This document shows positions 1-6,172 of a stretch of DNA of 15,527 bases, one piece after another. The translations under genes were made by a program, and so were the position numbers. The notes beneath the pieces are model-generated. The model had not been told where the DNA came from. It saw nothing but the letters and a program-made list of their open reading frames with translations, and searched no databases. Position 1 is the stretch's first letter. Every line of letters starts with the position of its first letter. This stretch comes from Vulcanimicrobiota bacterium (GTDB lineage: Bacteria; Eremiobacterota; Eremiobacteria; Baltobacterales; Baltobacteraceae), in NCBI GenBank assembly GCA_030042755.1, contig JASHZC010000244.1:1-15527 (forward strand). Direction: 5' to 3'.

Positions 1-657
1 AACACCGAGGAGTCGGCCATCGACGAATATACGGCCGGCGGCACGTCGCCGATCGCGACCGTCAGCGATTCCGGCCAATACCCGGTGGGCTGCTCGTATG
101 ACAAGAAAACCAAGGATCTCGCCGTAACCAACATCATCAGCACCGAAGACGGTGAGGGCAGCCTCGCGGTCTACAAGAACGGCAGCGGCACGCCGACCAC
201 CTACACGTGCTCGAACCTCTACAGGTACTACTTCACCGGCTACGACGACAAGGGTGACCTGTTCGTCGACGGTGAGAACTCGAGCTACGGGTTCGGATTC
301 TGCGAACTGCCCGCCGGCAGCAGCACGCTGGAAGACATCTCGCTCAACGTAACCCCTGAGTTCCCCGGCACGGTTCAGTGGGATGGCAAGTACATCGACG
401 TCGGCGATCAGGACGAAAACACGCTCGACCAGTACACGGTCTCGGGAACCAGCGGAACCGAAGAAGGAAGCGTGTCACTCGAGGACATTTCGGATCCCGT
501 CCAATGCTGGATCGAAAAGGGCAAAAAGGTCTACTGTGGCGGCGCTGGAAGCGCAGCCTGGTTCGAATATGCCTATCCGGCCGGCGGTGCGCCGACCAAG
601 GAAGTGGGCGGTTTATCCGAGCCGATCGGTGCCACGGTGGCACAGAAGGCGAAGTAA
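1..657 (+). CDS. Tandem propeller-like lipoprotein, copy A (5' end outside window)
   Basis: The frame is open from base 1 and ends with TAA at 655-657, giving 218 visible residues. The N-terminus, presumably a lipoprotein signal peptide as in the downstream copies, lies outside the window. It aligns throughout with the four following genes. Shared blocks include EESAIDEY, the GQYPVGCSYD turn, NLYRYYFTGYDDKGDLFVDG and FCELPAGSSTL. The repeated hydrophobic strands, Gly/Asp turns and weak YVTN/NHL-like periodicity suggest an extracytoplasmic beta-propeller; this is inferred and no catalytic motif is visible. Its C-terminal third (SGTSGTEEGSV, then CWIEKGKKVYC and GGAGS) resembles copy E rather than the nearer copies B-D. 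A strong terminator follows, so it probably ends its own transcript. The biological role is unknown. An internal GTG at 85 is not a plausible start. Confidence 0.85.
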   Translation, partial: NTEESAIDEYTAGGTSPIATVSDSGQYPVGCSYDKKTKDLAVTNIISTEDGEGSLAVYKNGSGTPTTYTCSNLYRYYFTGYDDKGDLFVDGENSSYGFGFCELPAGSSTLEDISLNVTPEFPGTVQWDGKYIDVGDQDENTLDQYTVSGTSGTEEGSVSLEDISDPVQCWIEKGKKVYCGGAGSAAWFEYAYPAGGAPTKEVGGLSEPIGATVAQKAK

Positions 658-680
658 GCATCGCGCTTTCGTTCCGGTTC

Positions 681-714
681 AGCGGGCTCGCCACGGCGAG
701 CCCGCTTCTTTTTT
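681..714 (+). terminator. Strong intrinsic terminator after copy A
   Basis: AGCGGGCTCGCC (681-692) and GGCGAGCCCGCT (695-706) are perfect inverted repeats. They form an 11-bp stem with a 4-nt loop (12 bp counting the closing C-G). A T-rich tract, TTCTTTTTT, ends at 714. It lies 23 bp after the stop codon of copy A and separates it from copies B-E. Confidence 0.92.
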
Positions 715-776
715 GCATACGGGCGCGAGGCAGGCGAGCCGCGCGGGTTGAACTCTTCCTCTCCTACGCGACCGGT

Positions 777-783
777 GGAGGAA
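777..783 (+). promoter_or_regulatory. Ribosome binding site of copy B
   Basis: GGAGGAA lies 6 nt before the ATG at 790. This fixes the start there rather than at the in-frame TTG at 748, which has no such site and would place 14 extra residues before the signal peptide. Confidence 0.85.
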
Positions 784-789
784 CGCTCG

Positions 790-1746
790 ATGAAGCGTTG
801 GAGCTCGAATCGCCTCGCCATGGGTCTTCTTGCAGCTGCGATCCTCGCCGGCTGCGGCGGTGCTCAACCCGCCTTTGCGCCATCTGGTGTAAATCTCAGC
901 GCCGGCGTGCGCGCCGCGCACGCTGCATCGGCATCGCCCGACGCGCGCGAGCGCAATTTGGTCTACGTCAGCGACTCAGGCTTTAACGTTGTCTGGGAGT
1001 TTAGGGTCCCTAGCGGCAAAGAGACCGCAGAGCTGACCGGCTTCGAAGAGCCTCAAGGCCTGTGCAGCAGCGGTGGCCATTGGTGGGTGACGAACACCGA
1101 GGAATCGACCATCGACGAATATGCGGCTGGCGGCAGGTCGCCGATCGCCATCGTCAACGACCCCGGCCAATACCCGGTCGACTGCGCGTACGATGCAAAG
1201 ACCAAGAATCTCGCGGTAACCAACATCATCAGCACCGAAGACGGTGAGGGCAGCTTCGTCGTCTACAAGAATGGCAGCGGCACACCGACCACCTACGCGT
1301 GCTCGAACCTCTACCGTTACGCCTACACCGGCTACGACGACAAGGGCGACCTGTTCGTCGACGGCGAGAACTCGAGCTACGGGGGCGGATTCTGCGAACT
1401 GCCCAGCGGCAGCAGCACGCTAAAGGACATTACGCTCAACCAGAGCATCGCCCCCGGCGAAATTCAATGGGACGGCACCTACCTCGCGGTCGGGGATCAA
1501 GGCACGGCGGCTACAATCGATCGGCTCAAGGTGGTTGGATCGAAGTTGAAGCTCGAGGGCGAGGTGCAGTTTTCCGACGGTTGCATGTTCTTCTGGATCG
1601 ATGGGCATCGGATCTACTGTACCAGCGCCGGCCAAGAGGCGGTGCAGGTCTACGCCTATCCGGCCGGCGGCTCGCCGATTAAAACGTTCGGCTCGGGCGT
1701 ACTCAGCGAACCGATCGGTATCACCGTCGTCAAGTACCGACCCTAA
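790..1746 (+). CDS. Tandem propeller-like lipoprotein, copy B
   Basis: The product is 318 residues. It starts with a lipoprotein signal peptide (MKRW..., hydrophobic residues about 9-18) ending in the lipobox ILAGC, with lipidated Cys22. A low-complexity linker rich in Ala, Ser and Pro follows to about residue 52. The rest is a strand-and-turn region that looks like a small beta-propeller: YVSDSGFNVVWEF, then GLCSSGGHWWV, then GTPTTYACSNLYRY. Six cysteines beyond the lipobox are conserved in copies C and D, which suggests disulfides outside the cytoplasm. The signal peptide differs from copies C-E, whereas the segment just after the lipobox (AQPAFAPSGVNLSAG) is nearly base-identical to C and D. 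It is the first gene after the terminator. I do not recognise a characterised family; ligand binding or a structural surface role is possible but unproven. Confidence 0.88.
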   Translation: MKRWSSNRLAMGLLAAAILAGCGGAQPAFAPSGVNLSAGVRAAHAASASPDARERNLVYVSDSGFNVVWEFRVPSGKETAELTGFEEPQGLCSSGGHWWVTNTEESTIDEYAAGGRSPIAIVNDPGQYPVDCAYDAKTKNLAVTNIISTEDGEGSFVVYKNGSGTPTTYACSNLYRYAYTGYDDKGDLFVDGENSSYGGGFCELPSGSSTLKDITLNQSIAPGEIQWDGTYLAVGDQGTAATIDRLKVVGSKLKLEGEVQFSDGCMFFWIDGHRIYCTSAGQEAVQVYAYPAGGSPIKTFGSGVLSEPIGITVVKYRP

Positions 1747-1786
1747 GCGACTGTTTTTCGCGAAGGCAGTAAGGAGCAAGCTCTTC
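1747..1786 (+). repeat. Conserved intergenic spacer B/C
   Basis: This 40-bp spacer is almost identical to 2738-2776 and 3743-3782. It begins GCGACTGTTTTTCGCGAAGG and contains AAGGAG (1771-1776), the Shine-Dalgarno 10 nt before the ATG of copy C. Bases 1751-1769 can fold into a small GU-rich hairpin just before the ribosome binding site. Confidence 0.85.
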
Positions 1787-2737
1787 ATGAGGAAAATCGC
1801 GCACGCGCGCGCGCGCATCTTGGGCGTCGTGGCAGCAGCCGGGATCCTTGCAGGTTGCGGCGGCGGCAGCGCTCAACCCGCCTTTGCGCCATCTGGTGTA
1901 AATCTCAGCGCGGGCGTGCGCGCCGCGCAGGCATCCCCATCGCCCGACGCGCGCGAGCGCAACCTGATCTACGTCAGCGACTCAGGCTTTAACGTTGTCT
2001 GGGAGTATAAGCTGCCTAGCGGAAAAGAGAGCGGAGAGCTCACCGGTTTCGAAGAGCCGCAAGGCCTGTGCAGCAGCGGTGGCCATTGGTGGGTCGCAAA
2101 CAGCGAGGAGTCGGCCGTCGACGAATATGCGGCCGGCGGCACGGCGCCGATCGCGACCGTCATCGATTCCGGCCAGTACCCGGTCGGCTGCTCATATGAC
2201 GAGAAAACCAAGAGTCTCGCGGTAGCCAACGTCCTCAGTACCAGCGACGGTGAGGGCAACCTCGCCGTCTACAAGAACGGCAGCGGCACCCCGACCACCT
2301 ACACGTGCTCGAACCTCTACCGATACTACTTCGCCGGCTACGACGAGAAGGGCGACCTGTTCGTCGACGGCGAGAACTCGAGTTACGGATTCGGCTTCTG
2401 CGAACTGCCCGCCGGCAGCAGCACGCTGAAGGACATTACGCTCAACCAGGGCATCGAGGTTCCCGGTAACGTTCAATGGGACGGCACCTACGTCGCGGTC
2501 GAGGATCCCGGCGCGGATGCCATCTACCGGTTCAAGGTGGTTGGATCGGAGGGTACGCTCGAGGGCGAGGTACAACTTTCCGACGGTTGCTTCGCCTTCT
2601 GGATCGATGGGCATCGGGTCTACTGTGCCGGCGACCCGCTGCAGGTCTACACCTATCCGGCAGGCTCGCTGATTAAAACGTTCGGCTCCGGACTCAGCGA
2701 ACCGATCGGTATCACCGTCGTTAAGTACAGGCCCTAA
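1787..2737 (+). CDS. Tandem propeller-like lipoprotein, copy C
   Basis: The product is 316 residues. The ATG at 1787 follows AAGGAG and opens a clear lipoprotein signal peptide: an n-region rich in His/Ala/Arg (MRKIAHARAR), a hydrophobic core, then LAGC with Cys24. An upstream in-frame start at 1601 would overlap the end of copy B and is rejected. The mature part follows copy B: YVSDSGFNVVWEYKLPSG, GLCSSGGHWWV, GCSYDEKTKSL, NLYRYYFAGYDEKGDLFVDG, FCELPAGSSTLKD, and a final cysteine pair in SDGCFAFWIDGHRVYC. From about 2270 to 2500 the DNA is nearly identical to copy D, which points to recent duplication or gene conversion. An alternating CG tract (1798-1818) encodes the signal-peptide n-region. 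Function unknown; probably a cell-surface protein. Confidence 0.88.
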   Translation: MRKIAHARARILGVVAAAGILAGCGGGSAQPAFAPSGVNLSAGVRAAQASPSPDARERNLIYVSDSGFNVVWEYKLPSGKESGELTGFEEPQGLCSSGGHWWVANSEESAVDEYAAGGTAPIATVIDSGQYPVGCSYDEKTKSLAVANVLSTSDGEGNLAVYKNGSGTPTTYTCSNLYRYYFAGYDEKGDLFVDGENSSYGFGFCELPAGSSTLKDITLNQGIEVPGNVQWDGTYVAVEDPGADAIYRFKVVGSEGTLEGEVQLSDGCFAFWIDGHRVYCAGDPLQVYTYPAGSLIKTFGSGLSEPIGITVVKYRP

Positions 2738-2776
2738 GCGACTGTTTTTCGCGAAGGCAGTGAGGAGCAAGTCTTC
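2738..2776 (+). repeat. Conserved intergenic spacer C/D
   Basis: This is a 39-bp near-copy of the B/C spacer, carrying GAGGAG (2762-2767) 9 nt before the ATG of copy D. The same small hairpin can form at 2742-2760. Confidence 0.85.
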
Positions 2777-3742
2777 ATGATGAAAATCGCCCGCGCGCGC
2801 GCGGGCGCGCGCATCTTGGGCGTCGTGGCAGCAGCCGGGATCCTTGCCGGTTGCGGCGGTGGCGGCGCCCAACCCGCCTTTGCGCCATCTGGTGTAAATC
2901 TTAGCGCCGCTCTGCGCTCCGCGCACGCCGCATCCGCATCGCCCGACGCCCGCGAGCATAAGCTGATCTACGTCAGCGACTCGGGCTTTAACGTCGTCTG
3001 GGAGTTTAAGCTGCCTAGCGGAAAAGAGATCGGAGAGCTGACCGGTTTTGAGGAGCCGCAAGGTATGTGCAGCAGCGGTGGCCATTGGTGGGTCGCGAAC
3101 ACCGAGGAGTCGACCATCGAGGAATATGCGGCCGGCGGAACGTCGCCGATCGCGACCTTCGACGACCCAGGCCAGTACCCAGTCGGTTGTTCGTATGACG
3201 AGAAAACCAAGAGTCTCGCGGTTACCAACATCATCACGACACAAGACGGTGAGGGCAGCCTCGCCGTCTACAAGAACGGCAGCGGCACCCCGACCACTTA
3301 CACGTGCTCGAACCTCTACCGATACTACTTCGCCGGCTACGACGAGAAGGGCGACCTGTTCGTCGACGGCGAGAGCTCGAGCTACGGGTTCGGATTCTGC
3401 GAACTGCCCGCCGGCAGCAGCACGCTGAAGGACATCACGCTCAACCAGAGCATCGAGTTCCCCGGCGAAGTTCAATGGGACGGCACCTACGTCGCGATCG
3501 AGGATCAAGACACTGGTACTATCGGTCGGTTCAAGGTGGTTGGATCGAAGGGCACGCTCGAGGGCGAGGTACAGTTTTCCGACGGTTGCTCCCCCTTCTG
3601 GATCGATGGACATCGGATCTACTGTTTCGGCGACGATGCGTTGCAGGTCTACGCCTATCCGGCCGGCGGCTCGCCGATTAAAACGATCGCCATCGAACTC
3701 AGCGAACCAACCGCCTTCGCCATCGTGAAGTATCGCCCCTAA
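2777..3742 (+). CDS. Tandem propeller-like lipoprotein, copy D
   Basis: The product is 321 residues. Start codons are doubled (ATGATG); 2777 is chosen but 2780 is equally possible. The signal peptide has an Arg/Ala n-region (KIARARAGAR), a hydrophobic core and LAGC with Cys26. The n-region is two or three residues longer than in copies C and E because the underlying CG tract has expanded. The mature protein is the closest relative of copy C, with the same six extra cysteines and the same propeller-like blocks, including EGEVQFSDGC, FWIDGHRIYC and YAYPAGGSPIKT. A long open frame on the opposite strand through this gene and copy C is a coding shadow. It is probably cotranscribed with B, C and E, as no terminator is seen between them. 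Its function is not recognised. Confidence 0.88.
   Translation: MMKIARARAGARILGVVAAAGILAGCGGGGAQPAFAPSGVNLSAALRSAHAASASPDAREHKLIYVSDSGFNVVWEFKLPSGKEIGELTGFEEPQGMCSSGGHWWVANTEESTIEEYAAGGTSPIATFDDPGQYPVGCSYDEKTKSLAVTNIITTQDGEGSLAVYKNGSGTPTTYTCSNLYRYYFAGYDEKGDLFVDGESSSYGFGFCELPAGSSTLKDITLNQSIEFPGEVQWDGTYVAIEDQDTGTIGRFKVVGSKGTLEGEVQFSDGCSPFWIDGHRIYCFGDDALQVYAYPAGGSPIKTIAIELSEPTAFAIVKYRP
2788..2807. repeat. Perfect 20-bp GC-only palindrome in the signal-peptide region of copy D
   Basis: CGCCCGCGCGCGCGCGGGCG is its own reverse complement and begins 11 bases after the start codon of copy D. It could form a hairpin in mRNA or Z-DNA, and it is prone to slippage. Copies C and E have shorter, imperfect alternating tracts at the same place. 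Confidence 0.8.
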
Positions 3743-3782
3743 GCGACTGTTTTTCGCGAAGGCAGTGAGGAGCAAGGTCTTT
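3743..3782 (+). repeat. Conserved intergenic spacer D/E
   Basis: This is the third near-identical spacer (40 bp), with GAGGAG (3767-3772) 10 nt before the ATG of copy E and the same potential hairpin at 3747-3765. A GTG inside it at 3765 is in frame with copy E but lies where the ribosome binding site sits in the other copies, so it is not taken as the start. Confidence 0.85.
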
Positions 3783-4745
3783 ATGATGAAAATCGCGCAC
3801 GCGCGCACGCGCATCTTGGGCATCGTGGCAGCAGCCGGGATCCTTGCCGGTTGCGGCGGTGGCGGCACTGAACCCGCCTTTGCGCCCGCCGGCGCGAATC
3901 TCTACGGCGGCGCGCGCTCCGCACAGCGTCCAGCGGCATCGCCCAACGCGCGCCAGCGCGAGCTGCTCTACGTTGCCGGCACCGCGGACGTCGATATGTA
4001 CGATCTCCCATCGGGTAAGCTCTTTAAGTCGCTCACCGGCATCGGGGGGGCCGCGGGCATGTGCAGCGACGGCTCTCGCGTCGCGATCACTTTGACGGAA
4101 GAGTCAGAAGCTCTCGTGTATAAAGCCGCCGCCACCAAGCCGCTGACCACGCTATCCGACGCGGGCGAGTACCCATCAAGTTGCTCCATTGAGAAGACGA
4201 CCGGAGACATTGCGGTCTCGAACATCATTAGTACCAGCGACGGTGAAGGCAGCGTCGCCGTCTACGCGCATGGCACCGGCACGCCGACCGCCTACACGTG
4301 CTCGTCGCTCTACCGGTACTACTTCCTCGGTTACGACGACAAGGGCAACCTCTTCGTCGACGGCGAGAGCTCGAGCTATGCGTTCGGATTCTGCGAATTG
4401 CCCGCCGGCAGCAGCACCCTGGAGGACATCACGCTCAACCAGTCGATTGGCTTCCCCGGCCAAGTTCAGTACGACGGAACCTACCTTACCGTGGAAGATC
4501 AGGACAGCGACACCATCTATCGGTTTGCGATCTCGGGATCGAGCGGAACGGAGAAAGGCAGCGTCGTGCTCGACGGCGTGAGTGATGCCGTCGGGAGCTG
4601 GATCGAGAACGGTAGGGTCTACTCCGGGGGTGCCGGAAGCGAGGCGGGCGTGCACGTCTGGAAGTATCCGGACGGCGGCGAACCCATCGCGACGATTGGG
4701 AGCGGATTTGTGGGCGCGGTCACCGTAGCGAAGTATCGCCGGTGA
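3783..4745 (+). CDS. Tandem propeller-like lipoprotein, copy E (divergent)
   Basis: The product is 320 residues and has the same signal peptide as C and D (KIAHARTRILG, then LAGC, Cys24). The start is ATGATG at 3783. The first third of the mature part has diverged strongly: the YVSDSGFNVVWEF block is replaced by LLYVAGTADVDMYDLPSG and the GGHWWV block is absent. The centre (LYRYYFLGYDDKGNLFVDG, FCELPAGSSTLEDITLNQS) is again close to the other copies. The C-terminal third (SGSSGTEKGSV, GGAGSEAG) matches copy A, not B-D. The last two cysteines, present in A-D, are both lost here (GSWIENGRVYS), which suggests they form a disulfide in the other copies. It is followed 74 bp later by a phosphoesterase gene on the same strand. 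Function unknown. Confidence 0.87.
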   Translation: MMKIAHARTRILGIVAAAGILAGCGGGGTEPAFAPAGANLYGGARSAQRPAASPNARQRELLYVAGTADVDMYDLPSGKLFKSLTGIGGAAGMCSDGSRVAITLTEESEALVYKAAATKPLTTLSDAGEYPSSCSIEKTTGDIAVSNIISTSDGEGSVAVYAHGTGTPTAYTCSSLYRYYFLGYDDKGNLFVDGESSSYAFGFCELPAGSSTLEDITLNQSIGFPGQVQYDGTYLTVEDQDSDTIYRFAISGSSGTEKGSVVLDGVSDAVGSWIENGRVYSGGAGSEAGVHVWKYPDGGEPIATIGSGFVGAVTVAKYRR

Positions 4746-4779
4746 ACGCGCGGTAACTCTAGTTATCAACCGGAGAACG

Positions 4780-4809
4780 ATGAAGGAAGAACGTCGAGCT
4801 CCGGCATAG
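4780..4809 (+). other. Short leader reading frame, possibly a frameshifted N-terminal extension
   Basis: GGAGA (4773-4777) precedes an ATG at 4780, but the frame ends at TAG (4807-4809) after nine codons. The DNA aligns with the first 30 bases of the next phosphoesterase gene (6169-6198), where the corresponding frame is open, with one base more here. It is either a one-base frameshift that removed an N-terminal extension or an untranslated, homologous 5' region. Confidence 0.45.
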
Positions 4810-4819
4810 CCAGCGTCCC

Positions 4820-6172
4820 GTGACCAGGCTCCTGAATAAGCGCTTGTGGCCCTCGTTGGCAGCAGCATTTGCGTTGGGCGCGTGCTCTTTCACGTCGCAC
4901 TCTTCGGCGATACCCTCCCCCAGCCAGGGTGAGATGCTGCGCGCGCTCGACGGAACCGGCGCCGGCAAGATCGATCATATCGTCTACGTCGTTCAAGAGA
5001 ATCGCAGCTTCGATGACCTGTTCTACGGATATCCCGGAGCCGACACCGCCACGCGCGGCAAGTTATCCGAAGGCACGTATTTGGCGCTACGCCCGCTGAG
5101 CCTCAAGGTCGAATACAACATCGATCATAGTGCGACCGCCATGTTCTCTGCATGTGATGGAACCGGGAAGTTGCCCGGCACGAAGTGCCGGATGGATGGT
5201 TTCGATAAAGAGGCCGTGTTCCCCACGCCGATTCAATATCCCCAATACGTCTACGTGCCGCACAGAGAAACGAAGCCGTACTTCGACATCGCGCACGAGT
5301 TTGTGCTGGCTGACCACACGTTCGCCTCGCAACTAGACGAGAGTTTCGTCGCGCACCAATACATCATCGCCGCGCAGGCCGATTCGAGCGTAAACGTGCC
5401 GTTCAGCGCCTGGGGATGCGAAGGTGGGTCGGGTGACTTGGTTGAGACGATCACCCACGCGCGCACGATCGGACCGAGCCAGCCGCCCTGCTTCGATTAT
5501 CTGACGCTCGGCGACGAGCTGGACCGAGCCGGCCTCACATGGCGCTTCTATACCAGCAAGTACACGAATCCGACCAGCGGCTACTGGTCGGGCTATCAAG
5601 CCGTTCGGCACATCTATGCAGGGCCCGACTGGCGCCGCGACATCGTCACCCCGCAGCGCCGGTTTCTCAGCGACGTCGCGAGCGGCCGGCTCGCGAACTT
5701 CACGTGGGTCACGCCGCTCTGCCCCGACTCCGATCACCCCGATTGTGGTGGAGGGTATGGGCCATCTTGGGTCTCCGCCGTCGTCAACGCGGTTGGAAAG
5801 AGCAAGTTCTGGAAATCGACGGCGATCTTCGTGCAATGGGACGACTGGGGTGGGCTTTACGATCATGTCCCGCCCTCGTTTCAAGATTACGATGGCCTCG
5901 GTTTTCGCGTCCCGCTTCTCGTGATCTCGCCGTACGCCAAAGAGAACTACGTCTCGCACGTGCACTACGAGACCGCGAGCGTGCTGCGCTTCGCCGAGGA
6001 CCTGTTCGGGCTCGGCCAGCTCGATGTGGCTGACACGCGCGCAACCTCGCCTGCCGCCGACTGCTTTGATTTCGCGCGCGCGCCGCGCGCGTTCGTGCCG
6101 ATCCAAGCGCCCACCAGCTCGTACTTCTTCCTGCACCAAGCAAACGACGGCCGCATTCCCGACACCCAGTGA
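4820..6172 (+). CDS. Phosphoesterase lipoprotein (PF04185, phospholipase C / acid phosphatase AcpA type), copy 1
   Basis: The product is 450 residues, reading from GTG at 4820. A signal peptide with hydrophobic residues 10-20 ends in LGAC (Cys22). PF04185 landmarks in order: QENRSFD (E60, N61) near the start; LADHTF (163-168); ESFVAHQ (174-180, S175 being the likely nucleophile by analogy with Francisella AcpA); SDH (304-306); WDDWGGLYDH (340-349); GFRVPLLVISPYAK (361-374). Family members hydrolyse phosphate mono- or diesters such as phospholipids outside the cytoplasm. The length fits a phosphatase core without the extra C-terminal domains of Pseudomonas haemolytic phospholipases, so substrate class is uncertain. 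The stop codon overlaps the start of the next phosphoesterase (GTGA). No good Shine-Dalgarno lies before the GTG, and the start is uncertain because of the broken frame upstream (4780-4809). Confidence 0.9.
   Translation: MTRLLNKRLWPSLAAAFALGACSFTSHSSAIPSPSQGEMLRALDGTGAGKIDHIVYVVQENRSFDDLFYGYPGADTATRGKLSEGTYLALRPLSLKVEYNIDHSATAMFSACDGTGKLPGTKCRMDGFDKEAVFPTPIQYPQYVYVPHRETKPYFDIAHEFVLADHTFASQLDESFVAHQYIIAAQADSSVNVPFSAWGCEGGSGDLVETITHARTIGPSQPPCFDYLTLGDELDRAGLTWRFYTSKYTNPTSGYWSGYQAVRHIYAGPDWRRDIVTPQRRFLSDVASGRLANFTWVTPLCPDSDHPDCGGGYGPSWVSAVVNAVGKSKFWKSTAIFVQWDDWGGLYDHVPPSFQDYDGLGFRVPLLVISPYAKENYVSHVHYETASVLRFAEDLFGLGQLDVADTRATSPAADCFDFARAPRAFVPIQAPTSSYFFLHQANDGRIPDTQ

Noticed and set aside
748..789. 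TTG start at 748 for copy B
   Set aside because: The GGAGGAA ribosome binding site sits between this codon and the ATG at 790, and the signal peptide begins at 790.
1601..1786. Upstream extension of copy C into copy B
   Set aside because: It overlaps the end of copy B and would put 62 residues before the signal peptide; the conserved AAGGAG supports ATG 1787.
1747..3782. Regularly spaced near-identical short sequences as a CRISPR-like array
   Set aside because: The 40-bp repeats are about 1 kb apart and the intervals are homologous genes, not unique spacers.
2192..3868. Open frame of 558 codons on the - strand across copies C and D
   Set aside because: It is antisense to two well-supported lipoprotein genes, has no ribosome binding site or domain, and repeats internally only because the genes beneath it are tandem duplicates. 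High GC content favours such shadows.
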